64,000 nucleotides of DNA from CAJQQK01 sp963696075 (GCA_963696075.1 CAVOJD010000006.1:744001-808000); one strand, 5' to 3'; counted from the stretch's first letter, positions 9,187-18,260 are shown. Notes: a model not told the origin generated them from the sequence alone. Numbers and translations are program-made.

Positions 9187-10080
9187 ATGCCGGTATTGAG
9201 TGAACGCGCCTCAGCGAAGATCAACCTGACACTCGAAATCCTCGGACGTCGGCCGGATGGTTATCATGAGCTTGTGAGCCTCGTCGCCTTTGCGCCCGAT
9301 GCCGCAGATGATCTGACACTGACGCCCGGACCTGGCATCTCCCTGGTCACCGACGGACCCGAGGCCGCCACGCTCGACGGCGAGAACCTCATTTCAAAGG
9401 TCGCAGCCGCAGCCCTTGCCGCCAATCCCGGATTGACCATCGGCGCCTTTCATCTCACCAAGCGCCTGCCCGTCGCATCAGGCATCGGCGGCGGCTCCGC
9501 AGATGCCGCGGCAGCCCTGCGCCTGATCGCAAGAATCAACGCCATCGACGACCCGGAAGCCGCCTTCTCAGCGCTCGCAGCACCGATCGGTGCCGATATC
9601 CCGGTCTGCCTTGGCGCAGGCGGACGGCGCGCAGCGTTCATGTCAGGTATCGGCGAACGGGTCTGGCGCCCGGCTGAGGCCGGGCTTCTGCCAGCCGGCG
9701 GCATCCCCGCCGTGCTCGTCAATCCGCGCGTCGGCGTGGCAACGGGTCCGGTCTTCACGGCGCTGGCTGCCGCACCGCTCGATGATGCGCCCAAAGCGGC
9801 GCTGAGCGCGCCGGCCCCGTTTTCAAATACGGCTGAACTGGTGGCGTATCTCGACGACCACCCCAACGACCTCGAACCCCCGGCGCGCCGCATTGCCCCG
9901 GTGATTGGCGAGGTGCTGGACGCTCTCACCGCGCTGCCCGGTGCACGGGCCGCCCGCATGTCGGGATCGGGCGCCACATGTTTCGCGATCTTCGACGATC
10001 ACGCCGGCGCGGATGCAGCGCGAGCCAACCTCGCGGCGCGCCACCGCGAATGGTGGGCCGTCGCCACGTTCCTGCACTGA
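9187..10080 (+). CDS. ispE: 4-diphosphocytidyl-2-C-methyl-D-erythritol kinase
   Basis: A 297-residue GHMP kinase that phosphorylates CDP-ME in the MEP isoprenoid pathway. The catalytic Lys11 lies in SAKINLTLEILGRRPDGYHE. The ATP-binding GHMP loop is PVASGIGGGSADAAA at residues about 95-109. The catalytic Asp137 lies in IGADIPVC, and the third GHMP motif is RMSGSGATCFAIF near the end. The ATG at 9187 follows GGCAGGTGC. The prenyl-diphosphate synthase on the opposite strand next door uses the same pathway's products. Confidence 0.96.
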   Translation: MPVLSERASAKINLTLEILGRRPDGYHELVSLVAFAPDAADDLTLTPGPGISLVTDGPEAATLDGENLISKVAAAALAANPGLTIGAFHLTKRLPVASGIGGGSADAAAALRLIARINAIDDPEAAFSALAAPIGADIPVCLGAGGRRAAFMSGIGERVWRPAEAGLLPAGGIPAVLVNPRVGVATGPVFTALAAAPLDDAPKAALSAPAPFSNTAELVAYLDDHPNDLEPPARRIAPVIGEVLDALTALPGARAARMSGSGATCFAIFDDHAGADAARANLAARHREWWAVATFLH

Positions 10081-10109
10081 CGCTGACGGATGCCGTCTGA
10101 CGGAGAGTT

Positions 10110-10143
10110 GCGGACTGCGGACTGCGGATTGCGGACTTCGGAC
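10110..10143. repeat. 7-bp tandem repeat
   Basis: Four consecutive copies of GCGGACT (one with a T for C change) plus a partial copy lie between the convergent ispE and polyprenyl synthase genes. This is a simple microsatellite-like array with no visible coding or regulatory role. Confidence 0.8.
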
Positions 10144-10155
10144 GGAAAACCCGGA

Positions 10156-11172
10156 TCAGTTTGCGCGAGACGTCGAGAAATCGACAACGTCGAGCAGTGC
10201 CGACTTCGCGTCGCTGTCACGGAAGATCGCCAGCGCATCCTTCGCCATTGAGCCGTAATGGCGCGCCCGTTCGAGTGTCGCCTTGGTCGCATTGTGCGAC
10301 TGGATCAGCGCCATCGCATGTGCAAGGTCATCGTCACCGATGTCACCGTCCGCAATCGTCCGCCGCCAGAAGGCGCGTTCGGCGTCATTGCCGCGCCGAT
10401 AGGCCAGGATCACCGGCAGGGTGATCTTGCCTTCACGGAAATCATCGCCGACGGATTTGCCGAGTTTCGCGCTGTCGCCCGAATAATCGAGCGCATCATC
10501 GACAAGCTGAAACGCGATGCCGAGCATCTTGCCGTACGACGAAAGCGCTGCCTGCTCCTCCGCCGGGCGCTCCGCGATGGCGGCGCCCACTTCACCGGCA
10601 GCGGAAAACAGTGCCGCGGTCTTCGCGTTTACGATCGCCAGATGCGCGTCTTCCGTGGTGGTCAGATCCTTGGCGGCGGCAAGCTGCATGACCTCGCCCT
10701 CCGCAATGACGGCCGACGCATTGGAGAGGATGCGCAACGCCTCCATCGATCCGACCTGGACCATCATCCGGAAGGCCTGTCCCAGCAGGAAATCACCGAC
10801 CAGGACGCTCGCCTGGTTGCCCCATAGCAGTCGCGCGGCCTGCTTGCCGCGGCGAAATTCGCTGTCATCGACGACGTCATCGTGGAGCAGTGTCGCCGTG
10901 TGCATGAATTCCACGGTTGCCGCCAGCGTAATGTGACCCTTGCCTTCATAGCCACACAATTTTGCCGACGCTATGGTCAGCATTGGCCGCAGCCGCTTGC
11001 CCCCTGAATCGATCAGATGGTGCGCGAGCTCCGGGATCATGTCGACATCGGAGATGGCCTTGTCGAGTATGATTTGGTTGACGGCGTTCATGTCCTCGCC
11101 GACAAGTCTCATCAGACCTGAAAGGCCGGCGGATGGATCACGAGAATCGCCCAATGGCACAACAATGCCCAA
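10156..11172 (-). CDS. Polyprenyl (octa/decaprenyl) diphosphate synthase
   Basis: A 338-residue trans-prenyltransferase that makes the ubiquinone side chain. The first Asp-rich motif is DDVVDD at 98-103, preceded by FMHTATLLH. The second is DDALD at 225-229 in GIAFQLVDDALDYSG. GGKRLRP (residues 58-64) and KTAALF are further family motifs. The TTG at 11172 was chosen because AGGAGAAAGG lies just upstream and the protein then starts GIVVPLGDSRDPSAGL, as in relatives; another in-frame TTG occurs 48 bases upstream. Product length (C40 or C50) cannot be decided by eye. It is divergent from the DUF2007 gene. Confidence 0.92.
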   Translation of the reverse strand: MGIVVPLGDSRDPSAGLSGLMRLVGEDMNAVNQIILDKAISDVDMIPELAHHLIDSGGKRLRPMLTIASAKLCGYEGKGHITLAATVEFMHTATLLHDDVVDDSEFRRGKQAARLLWGNQASVLVGDFLLGQAFRMMVQVGSMEALRILSNASAVIAEGEVMQLAAAKDLTTTEDAHLAIVNAKTAALFSAAGEVGAAIAERPAEEQAALSSYGKMLGIAFQLVDDALDYSGDSAKLGKSVGDDFREGKITLPVILAYRRGNDAERAFWRRTIADGDIGDDDLAHAMALIQSHNATKATLERARHYGSMAKDALAIFRDSDAKSALLDVVDFSTSRAN

Positions 11173-11333
11173 TGGTTCTGCCCTTTCTCCTGCGGAACGC
11201 CCCGACTTAAAGCATGTCAAGCGAGGCGCATCGCCCGGCTATTTGCCGCAACGAACCGTTTTTCAGCCTACTATGTCGCCCGGCTGTTGCGCGGCTGCAA
11301 CCCGTTTCTGTCCACAATCACCAAAGCCAACCC

Positions 11334-11564
11334 ATGCGTGAAGTCCTCCGCACCAATGACCCGGTCCTCATTAACTTTGTCGTCGTGCTTTTGCGCGATG
11401 GCGGGCTGAGCCCGTTACTCGTTGATGAGCATACGAGCGCGATCGAAGGTTCGATCGGTGTGCTGCCGCGTCGCATTCTCGTCAGTCCCGACGAGTTGGC
11501 CCAAGCCAAGCGGATTTTGACAGAGGCCGATTTGTCGCAATGGATCTCGCCGAATGCCAAGTGA
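11334..11564 (+). CDS. DUF2007 small protein
   Basis: A 76-residue protein with the DUF2007 (putative signal transducing protein) fold pattern: MREVLRTNDPVLINFVVVLL at the start, then LLVDEHTSAIEGSIGVLPRR and an ILVSPDELAQAKRIL helix. In many Rhizobiales this gene lies between the polyprenyl synthase and the methyltransferase, as here. Its last 11 bases overlap the next gene, which suggests translational coupling. Its biochemical role is unknown. Confidence 0.88.
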   Translation: MREVLRTNDPVLINFVVVLLRDGGLSPLLVDEHTSAIEGSIGVLPRRILVSPDELAQAKRILTEADLSQWISPNAK

Positions 11565-12390
11565 AGCGCCGCCACGCGACGGGTTCGACACCCCCCTGAC
11601 GGGCGAGATGGCTCTCATGGACAAAATGGCAACGACGATCGACGCCTTCCTCGGCGGGGTGGTTGAGATCGAACAGCCCGCGAAAGGCTACCGCGCCGGT
11701 CTCGACGCGGTTCTCCTGGCTGCCAGCGCCACCAACGATCATGAGGCCCTTCGGGTCCTGGATGTCGGCGCCGGCGTCGGCACCGCGGGCCTCTGCCTCG
11801 CAGCTCGTCTTGAGCGCGCGCACGTCACCCTGGTCGAGCGCGATCCCGTGGCAAGCCGCCTTGCCGCCGCCAACGTCGCGCGCAACGGCCTCACCAGCCG
11901 CGCCCGGGTCGTCACCGCCGATGTGTTGGCTCCCGCCGCCCGCACCGCCACCGATCACCTGCCCGAGGCGGGCTTCGATCTCGCGATCTCCAATCCCCCC
12001 TACCTGACCGAAGGCCGCCACCGCCCCTCGGCCAATGATCTGAAGGCTGCCTCCCACGCGATGCCGCCCGACGGCCTCGACCGGTGGCTGCGCTTCATGG
12101 CGCGCATGACGCGTCCCGGCGGCACGGCGCTGCTCATTCACCGCGCCGATTGCCTCGAAGCCCTGCTGACGGCCCTGTCCGGCCGGTTCGGCGATATTCT
12201 CGTTTTGCCGCTTCACCCGCGCGATGGCCAGCCCGCCTCGCGCGTCATCATCCGCGCCGTCAAGGCCTCCCGCGCCCCGCTCGCCATCGCGCCGGGCCGC
12301 ACGCTCCACCTGCCGGACGGCAGCTTTACCCCCGACATCAAGGCGGTGCTGACCGCGCCGCGCGCGCTGGGTTGGACGCCCACCGGGTAA
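11554..12390 (+). CDS. tRNA1(Val) A37 N6-methyltransferase-like (TrmN6/YfiC type)
   Basis: A 278-residue class I SAM methyltransferase. The SAM-binding loop is VLDVGAGVGTAGL (residues about 68-80), the acidic loop is VERDP, and the catalytic NPPY of N6-adenine methyltransferases is at residues 147-150 in AISNPPYLTEGRHRPS. The E. coli homologue methylates A37 of tRNA1(Val); the same role is inferred here. The start codon overlaps the end of the DUF2007 gene. A related N5-glutamine methyltransferase is less likely, given the HRPSANDLKAASHA block downstream of NPPY. Confidence 0.85.
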   Translation: MPSEAPPRDGFDTPLTGEMALMDKMATTIDAFLGGVVEIEQPAKGYRAGLDAVLLAASATNDHEALRVLDVGAGVGTAGLCLAARLERAHVTLVERDPVASRLAAANVARNGLTSRARVVTADVLAPAARTATDHLPEAGFDLAISNPPYLTEGRHRPSANDLKAASHAMPPDGLDRWLRFMARMTRPGGTALLIHRADCLEALLTALSGRFGDILVLPLHPRDGQPASRVIIRAVKASRAPLAIAPGRTLHLPDGSFTPDIKAVLTAPRALGWTPTG

Positions 12391-12473
12391 CCAGCCTGCG
12401 CGACAACGCCCCCGGAGCGCTTTTCTGCGGCTCCCTGCTGCACTATCTGAAGAGGCATCCAAAGAACCGGCAG

Positions 12474-12527
12474 CAGCCCAGCGACAACAGCCCAGCGACA
12501 ACAGCCCAGCGACAACAGCCAAGACAA
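12474..12527. repeat. 14-bp tandem repeat upstream of S49 peptidase
   Basis: Three perfect copies of CAGCCCAGCGACAA (12474-12515) and a fourth degenerate copy to 12527 occupy the short gap before the S49 peptidase gene. The array ends 16 bases before the start codon, so a change in copy number would alter the 5' untranslated region of that gene. Confidence 0.85.
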
Positions 12528-12543
12528 GGCGGACCAGCAACTC

Positions 12544-13398
12544 ATGTGGCCTTTTTCGTCTGAACCGCGCATTCCCGTACTCCGCCTGAGCGGCACCATC
12601 GGCATGGCAGCCCCCCTGCGCCCCTCGCTCTCGATCGCGAGCGCTGCCCAAGCTCTCGATCGGCTGTTCAGCTATTCGAAGGCGCCCGCCGTCGCCGTTA
12701 TCGTCAATTCGCCCGGCGGCTCTCCCGTCCAGTCAAACCTGCTCTTCAAGCGCATGCGCCAACTGGCCAAGGAGAAGGAAAAGAAGGTCTACGTCTTCTG
12801 CGAGGACGTTGCAGCCTCCGGCGGCTACTACCTGGCGCTGGCCGGCGACGAGATTTACGCCGACCGCTCCTCGATTGTCGGCTCAATTGGTGTCATCTCG
12901 GCCTCCTTCGGATTCACGGAAGCCATCAAGAAGCTCGGCATCGAGCGCCGCGTCTACACATCCGGTGAGAGTAAATCGATCCTCGACCCCTTCCGCCCCG
13001 AAAACGTCCAGGACGTCGCGCGCCTCAAGGCGATCCAGGCCGACATCCATGAAGCCTTCAAGGACGTCGTGCGCGAGCGCCGCGGTGAGAAGTTGGCCCT
13101 CGACAACCCGGACCTCTTTTCCGGCGCGTTCTGGTCGGCCGAGCGCGCGATCGAATTGGGCCTGATCGACGGCATCTCGGATGTCCGCACCAAGATGCAG
13201 GAACTGTTCGGCGAGAAAGTCTCACTGCGCACGATCAGGATCGGTTCGGGGTCTCTGCTCTCGCGCTTCCGCCGCCTGTCCGCAGCGCCCCCGCTTGAGG
13301 CCGATCTGGACGCATTGCCAGGCGTTCGGTTGAACCTTGCTGAAGACTTTCTATCAGCCGTTGAAACGCGTATGATCTGGCAGCGTTACGGTTTGTGA
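12544..13398 (+). CDS. S49 family peptidase (SppA/SohB-like)
   Basis: A 284-residue Ser-Lys protease of the signal-peptide-peptidase family. The nucleophile is Ser92 in EDVAASGGYYLALAG and the general base is Lys144 in SGESKSILDPFRP. The 52-residue spacing between them matches the short bacterial SppA architecture. NSPGGSPVQSN provides the oxyanion-side loop. These enzymes cut residual signal peptides or membrane fragments. There is no obvious N-terminal transmembrane helix, unlike E. coli SppA, so peripheral attachment is inferred. The ATG at 12544 follows AAGGCGGACC. Confidence 0.92.
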   Translation: MWPFSSEPRIPVLRLSGTIGMAAPLRPSLSIASAAQALDRLFSYSKAPAVAVIVNSPGGSPVQSNLLFKRMRQLAKEKEKKVYVFCEDVAASGGYYLALAGDEIYADRSSIVGSIGVISASFGFTEAIKKLGIERRVYTSGESKSILDPFRPENVQDVARLKAIQADIHEAFKDVVRERRGEKLALDNPDLFSGAFWSAERAIELGLIDGISDVRTKMQELFGEKVSLRTIRIGSGSLLSRFRRLSAAPPLEADLDALPGVRLNLAEDFLSAVETRMIWQRYGL

Positions 13399-13423
13399 GA
13401 CGCCTCATTCGAAAGTGCCACTC

Positions 13424-13627
13424 ATGCCTCAGTTGCTGTTGATTGCCGCCGCCGGTATCGGTGCCTATGCCGGCTATCGCTGGTTGCGCGGGAAGGTGCG
13501 CGACGAGGCGCTGAAACAGGGCCGCAAGACGGCGCGTCAGGCCGCGCGCTCCGGCTCCGATACGGCGCGCGAAGCAGGCGACCTGGTCTGGGACGAGAAA
13601 GCCGGCGTCTATCGCCCGCGCTCCTGA
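13424..13627 (+). CDS. Small single-pass membrane protein
   Basis: A 67-residue protein that begins MPQLLLIAAAGIGAYAGYRW, one predicted membrane helix. It continues with a Lys/Arg-rich helix and ends DLVWDEKAGVYRPRS. The C-terminal W(D/E)xxxGVYRP motif occurs in small alphaproteobacterial proteins of unknown function near sppA. The ATG at 13424 was preferred to an in-frame GTG nine bases upstream. The last 19 bases overlap the end of the haemoglobin gene on the other strand. Confidence 0.65.
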   Translation: MPQLLLIAAAGIGAYAGYRWLRGKVRDEALKQGRKTARQAARSGSDTAREAGDLVWDEKAGVYRPRS

Positions 13628-14073
13628 GGCCCGCTCTCGGACCACGTCGGCGGTTTGGCGAGGAGCTGGCCGCTGGTGGCAAGCCACAGGCTGGATGCAA
13701 TCCGCTCGGCGGCTTCGATGACGACCGGTTGGGCGTCCGCCTCGAAGATCCCGGCAACCGTCTCGCGAAAGAGCGCGAGCCAAGTGATGTAATGCGTATC
13801 CTCGATGGTCTGGATTTGGACGTGCGCAGGCACCGGCCGGCCCTTGTATTCCCCGGTCTTCAGCAGGACTGAGCGCCAGAAACCCTTCATTTTCGCTAGA
13901 TGCGGCGCCCAGTTGTCCTGGATCCGCGCCTCGAACACCGGCCCGAGCAGCGCATCTGCACGCACACGGCCATAGAATTGCTCGACCAGGGCGTCGATCT
14001 GGTCGGGCGTGATGGACGGGTGCGCGGGCTGCCGCCTCAGGTGCGGTGCAACGCGTAGCTCATCATCGTTCAT
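13609..14073 (-). CDS. Group III truncated haemoglobin
   Basis: A 154-residue globin. The segment ITPDQIDALVEQFYGRVRAD is helix A/B with the conserved FYxxVRxD signature of TrHb3. DNWAPHLAKMKGFWRSVLL is the E-F region with the distal and support residues, and VPAHVQIQTIEDTHYITWL carries the proximal histidine region. The ATG at 14073 is preceded by GAGAAAGG. TrHb3 proteins bind oxygen or NO, and their physiological role is uncertain. It overlaps the convergent small membrane protein gene by 19 bases and is divergent from glyQ. Confidence 0.9.
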   Translation of the reverse strand: MNDDELRVAPHLRRQPAHPSITPDQIDALVEQFYGRVRADALLGPVFEARIQDNWAPHLAKMKGFWRSVLLKTGEYKGRPVPAHVQIQTIEDTHYITWLALFRETVAGIFEADAQPVVIEAAERIASSLWLATSGQLLAKPPTWSESGPQERGR

Positions 14074-14158
14074 GACGGCCTTTCTCGCCCGGGGGCGTAA
14101 CGCGGCTCGCATTCATCGGCCACCTTGACTATAGTCCGCCACGCTCGAGCGACCGGGA

Positions 14159-15148
14159 ATGCGACAAATGGCAGAAGTCCAAGAAAAATCAACAGCGAAC
14201 AGGGCCGCCCGGCCCAAGTGGCAGCGGCCGGTGAACCTCAATCCGACCGCCTCCTTCCAGGACATGATCCTGACGCTGCAGCAGTATTGGGCGGCCTTGG
14301 GGTGCGTCATCCTCCAGCCTTATGACATGGAGGTCGGCGCTGGCACGTTCCACCCCGCCACCACCCTGCGCTCGCTCGGCCCGCGCGCGTGGAATGCAGC
14401 CTACGTGCAACCCTCGCGCCGGCCGAAGGATGGCCGTTACGGCGACAACCCCAACCGCCTGCAGCATTATTACCAGTTCCAGGTGATCATGAAGCCGTCG
14501 CCGCCCGACATCCTCGACCTCTACCTCGGCTCCCTCGACGCGATCGGCATCGACACCACCGTCAACGACATCCGTTTCGTCGAGGACGACTGGGAAAGCC
14601 CGACATTGGGCGCCTGGGGCCTTGGCTGGGAAGTGTGGTGCAACGGCATGGAGGTGACGCAGTTCACCTATTTCCAGCAGGTCGGCGGCTTCGACTGCAA
14701 GCCCGTCTCCGGCGAGATCACCTACGGCCTCGAGCGCCTCGCGATGTACGTCCAGGGCGTCGACCGCGTCTATGATCTGAATTTCAACGGCCTCGCCGAC
14801 GATGATCCAAGGAAGCTCACCTACGGCGACGTCTTCCTCCAGGCCGAGCAGGAATATTCCCGCTTCAACTTCGAGCACGCCGACACCGACGTCCTCCTGC
14901 GCCACTTCGAGGACGCCGAGAAGGAGTGCCGCGCCCTGATCGAGGCAGGCGCCAAAGGAGACGGCGACCGACATCGTCTCGCACTGCCCGCCTATGACCA
15001 GTGCATCAAGGCAAGCCACATCTTCAACCTGCTCGATGCCCGCGGTGTCATCTCCGTCACCGAACGCCAGAGCTACATCCTGCGTGTGCGCGATCTGGCC
15101 AAGGCATGCTGCGGCGCATGGCTGGCGACAGAGGGCGGCGGGGCGTGA
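14159..15148 (+). CDS. glyQ: Glycyl-tRNA synthetase alpha subunit
   Basis: A 329-residue class II synthetase subunit. It carries the family blocks FQDMILTLQQYWAALGCVIL, QPYDMEVGAGTFHPATTLR, YVQPSRRPKDGRYGDNPNRL, NGMEVTQFTYFQQVGG and GEITYGLERLAMYVQGV. With the beta subunit it forms the alpha2beta2 enzyme that charges tRNA-Gly. The start at 14159 adds about 20 residues before the conserved core, and an alternative ATG nine bases on is equally possible. glyS follows after two small membrane-protein genes. Confidence 0.97.
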   Translation: MRQMAEVQEKSTANRAARPKWQRPVNLNPTASFQDMILTLQQYWAALGCVILQPYDMEVGAGTFHPATTLRSLGPRAWNAAYVQPSRRPKDGRYGDNPNRLQHYYQFQVIMKPSPPDILDLYLGSLDAIGIDTTVNDIRFVEDDWESPTLGAWGLGWEVWCNGMEVTQFTYFQQVGGFDCKPVSGEITYGLERLAMYVQGVDRVYDLNFNGLADDDPRKLTYGDVFLQAEQEYSRFNFEHADTDVLLRHFEDAEKECRALIEAGAKGDGDRHRLALPAYDQCIKASHIFNLLDARGVISVTERQSYILRVRDLAKACCGAWLATEGGGA

Positions 15149-15238
15149 CTGGCGTTGCCGCGCGTTTCGATGCAAAGTCATCCCGCATGTTCAAACAATA
15201 GATTGTTTCGCGTCCCTTACTGTCGCGAGGTTCACACC

Positions 15239-15457
15239 ATGACACACTGGATCGGCATTGCCCTTGTCGTCGTCCCGCTACTGATTTTCGGCGCCATCAC
15301 CCTGAACCGCTCGGCCCTTACCCTGCTGATTGTGCTGTTGGCGGCGGGCATCGGCTATTACACCTACACCGGCGAAATCGTCGGGATCGGGCTAAGTATT
15401 GTCTCGGGCCTGCGCGACATGATCGGCATCGACGTCGGCCAGATCTTGCCGAAGTGA
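15239..15457 (+). CDS. Small two-helix membrane protein
   Basis: A 72-residue protein with two hydrophobic segments (about residues 4-20 and 26-45: IGIALVVVPLLIFGAITL and LTLLIVLLAAGIGYYTY) and a soluble tail ending GLRDMIGIDVGQILPK. GAGG about eight bases upstream supports the ATG at 15239. It lies between glyQ and glyS and is separated by 12 bases from another small membrane protein, so both likely belong to the gly operon. I do not recognise a family. Confidence 0.65.
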   Translation: MTHWIGIALVVVPLLIFGAITLNRSALTLLIVLLAAGIGYYTYTGEIVGIGLSIVSGLRDMIGIDVGQILPK

Positions 15458-15469
15458 AGGGATGACGTG

Positions 15470-15712
15470 ATGGATGAACTTCAGATCCGCGGGCTCGCGA
15501 TGATGCTCGCCATTGCGCTCGGCGTGATGCTGATCTTCCTGCGCGGCCAGAAACGCGCCATCTGGTGGTTCGCCCTGGCACTTGTCGCCGTCGGCCTCGG
15601 TTATCTCGCAACCACGCAGGCGCCGCGCGACCTTGCCATCGCGGTTCTCGGGGATCCCGAGCAGCCAGCCGTGACGACGCCGGCCGAAACCGAGCCGAAG
15701 CCGGCGCAGTAG
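15470..15712 (+). CDS. Small membrane protein in the glyQ-glyS interval
   Basis: An 80-residue protein with two hydrophobic stretches (about 8-22 and 30-46: MMLAIALGVMLIFL and WWFALALVAVGLGYLA) and a Pro/Glu/Thr-rich C-terminal tail. AAGG precedes the start. The first codons are GTG-ATG, and the ATG at 15470 was taken. Similar anonymous membrane proteins sit between glyQ and glyS in some Rhizobiales. Its function is unknown. Confidence 0.6.
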   Translation: MDELQIRGLAMMLAIALGVMLIFLRGQKRAIWWFALALVAVGLGYLATTQAPRDLAIAVLGDPEQPAVTTPAETEPKPAQ

Positions 15713-15854
15713 ACCGTCGCGATCAGACGTCGTCCGATCACCGGCCTATTTCGCATCGGCCCGCCATAGGCTATCAGGGATGGTCCTGCCCCGCGTGTGG
15801 CCGCCGCCGTCCTGGCGCGACATGTGCCCCCGTTTCGCTCAACAAGATGATCCC

Positions 15855-18037
15855 ATGCCCGAACTCCTCCTCGAACTCCTCTCCGAAGAAATCCCCGCAC
15901 GCATGCAGGTCCGCGCCGCGGCCGACCTGAAGCGCCTCGTCGCAGACGGCCTCGAGGCAGCCGGGCTTGAGACGGGTGAGGTGCTCGGCTTTGCAACTCC
16001 GCGCCGCCTCATGGTGTGCGTGAAGGACGTGCCGGACATGTCGCCCGCCGTCAGCGAGGAGCGCAAAGGCCCGCGCGTCGGCTCGCCCGACAAGGCGGTC
16101 GAAGGCTTTCTGCGCGGCGCAGGCCTCACCTCGATTGACGAAGCCGAAATCGTCACCGATCCGAAAAAGGGCGAATTCTACGTCGCCCGGATGAACAAGC
16201 CCGGCCGCCCCGCGCCCGATATCATCGCCGAGGTCATTCCGGCGGTCTGCCAGAAATTCCCGTGGCCGAAGTCGATGCGCTGGGGCGAGGGTGATTTCAC
16301 CTGGGTGCGCCCATTGCAGAACGTGCTGTGCCTGTTCGGCGGCGCGGTCGTCGCGATGGAGGTCGCAGGCCTCAAGGCCAACGATCAGACCCGCGGCCAC
16401 CGCTTCCTCGGCCACGACTGGTTCGCAGTGACGGATTTCGAGGACTACGGCCTCAAGTTGAAGGCGAACCACGTCCTGCTGCCAGGCTCCGAGCGCGCCG
16501 CCGCCATCCGCGAGGACGCCCTGGCCGTCGCAGCGGAGGCTGGCCTCGACCTCGTCGACGACGAGGCGCTGGCGCTTGAAAACGCGGGCCTCACCGAATG
16601 GCCGACCGTGTTGATGGGCACCTTCGACGAGGCCTTCCTCGACGTGCCGGAGGAATGCCTGATCACCTCGATGAAGGCGCACCAGAAGTGCTTTTCGCTC
16701 CGCGATCCCAAGACCGGCAAACTCGCGAACAAATTCCTGTGCGTGACCAACCTGGTTGCGAGCGACGGCGGCAGGCAGATCGTCGCCGGCAACGAGAAGG
16801 TCATCCGCGCCCGTCTGGCGGACGCGAAATTCTTCTGGGACCAGGATCTTGACCACCCGCTCGACGAGATGGCAGCCAAGCTCGAAGCGATCACCTTCCA
16901 CGCCAAGCTCGGCTCGCAGCGCGACCGCGTCGAGCGCATCGCCGAACTGGCGCATCAGATCGCGGGCAGCGTCGACGCCGACCCGGACTCGGCACGCCGC
17001 GCCGCCCAGTTGTGCAAGGCCGATCTCGTCTCCGAAATGGTCGGCGAGTTCCCCGAACTCCAGGGCCTGATGGGCCGCTACTATGCGGAACGGGGCGGCA
17101 TCAAGCCCGATATCGCCCGCGCCATCGAGCTCCACTACAAGCCCAAGGGCCCGACCGACACCGTGCCGAAGGAAGAAGACGGCGACGGCGTCGCGGTCGC
17201 CGTGGCGCTGGCCGACAAGCTCGACACGCTCGTCGGGTTCTGGGCGATCGACGAAAAGCCGACGGGCTCCGGCGACCCCTACCAGTTGCGCCGCGCGGCG
17301 CTTCGGCGTGATCCGGATTTGTCTGGAGAATGATTTGCGGGTTCCGCTGATGAAGTTTGCTGATCCGGCTTTCGATCTCGATCATCAAGATCAATCATGG
17401 AAACACAACGTCGCAATCGGCCCAGCAAATTCGATGGATCCCTCGATGCAACCAGTGCGAACGACGTCAGAACAAACTCGGGACAGACGCGAGCGTCGAC
17501 GACGACGTGTCTACGACCTCCTCTCCTTCTTCGCCGACCGCCTCAAGGTCCACCTGCGCGAAGAAGGCGTGCGCCATGACCTCATCGACGCCGTCTTCGC
17601 GCTGCCCGGCCAGGACGACATCGCCCTGATCGTCAAGCGCGTCGAAGCGCTCTCGGCGTTCCTCGAAACCGATGACGGCGAAAACCTGCTCGCCGGCGTC
17701 AAGCGCGCCGCCAACATCCTCGAGATCGAGGAAAAGAAGGACGCCAAAACCTACGACGGCGCCCCCGACGGCGCTCTGCTGAAGGAGCCCGCCGAACGCG
17801 CGCTCGAAGCCGCCATCGCCAAGGTCAAGTTCGACACCCAGCGCCGCAATCGATGTCGAAAACTTCGAAGGCGCGATGCGTGCGCTCGCCGAACTGCGCG
17901 GCCCCGTCGACACCTTCTTCGAAGCCGTCAAGGTCAACGACGATGACGCAAAGGTCCGCGAAAACCGCCTGAAACTCCTCTCCGAAATCCGCGCCGCAAC
18001 CCAGACCGTGGCGGACTTTTCGAAGATTGCAGGGTAG
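15855..18037 (+). pseudogene. glyS: Glycyl-tRNA synthetase beta subunit, frame broken by two +1 shifts
   Basis: The first part (15855 to about 17300) encodes the GlyS N-terminus MPELLLELLSEEIPARMQ, the core ECLITSMKAHQKCFSLRD and the HD-like block GDPYQLRRAAL. One extra base near 17302 then shifts the frame. GVIRICLENDLRVPL and YDLLSFFADRLKVHLREEGV continue in the next frame to about 17847, and a second extra base shifts again to DVENFEGAMRALAELRGPV...ADFSKIAG (middle omitted), with a stop at 18035-18037. Removing two bases gives 726 residues, normal for GlyS. The gene is essential in organisms with the alpha2beta2 enzyme, so sequence error is more likely than loss. An insert of about 50 residues before YDLLSFFADR looks natural but poorly conserved. 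Confidence 0.9.
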
Positions 18038-18063
18038 GCACGCCGCAAATGCCATCCCCGAGG

Positions 18064-18208
18064 GTCATCCCGGTGCTTGTCACCGGGATCCATTTCTCCG
18101 CGTGCTCATGCGCTTGCCATGATGCCGTGATGTGTGCAGCCAGGCCGCTTCAGATTTCGAGCGCTCGTCGTTTTGAACCATGGCCCCCGGTGACAAGCAC
18201 CGGGGAGT
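18064..18208. repeat. Pair of inverted REP-like hairpins between convergent genes
   Basis: Two imperfectly palindromic units face each other. The left one has a 9-bp stem ATCCCGGTG/CACCGGGAT (18067-18089) around CTTGT. The right one has an 8-bp stem CCCCGGTG/CACCGGGG (18185-18205) around ACAAG, the reverse complement of the first loop. They lie between the ends of glyS and the helicase gene and resemble the dispersed intergenic palindromes of Rhizobiales. They may also act as a bidirectional terminator. Confidence 0.7.
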
Positions 18209-18260
18209 TCGAGGGGTGCCCCCTCGAGCGGGTGCGGGCGGCAGCCCGCGTGCGCAGCAC

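Noticed and set aside
15855..18037. Programmed ribosomal frameshifting in glyS
   Set aside because: No slippery heptamer or stimulatory structure was recognised, two separate shifts would be needed, and the same type of error occurs in unrelated genes in the window.
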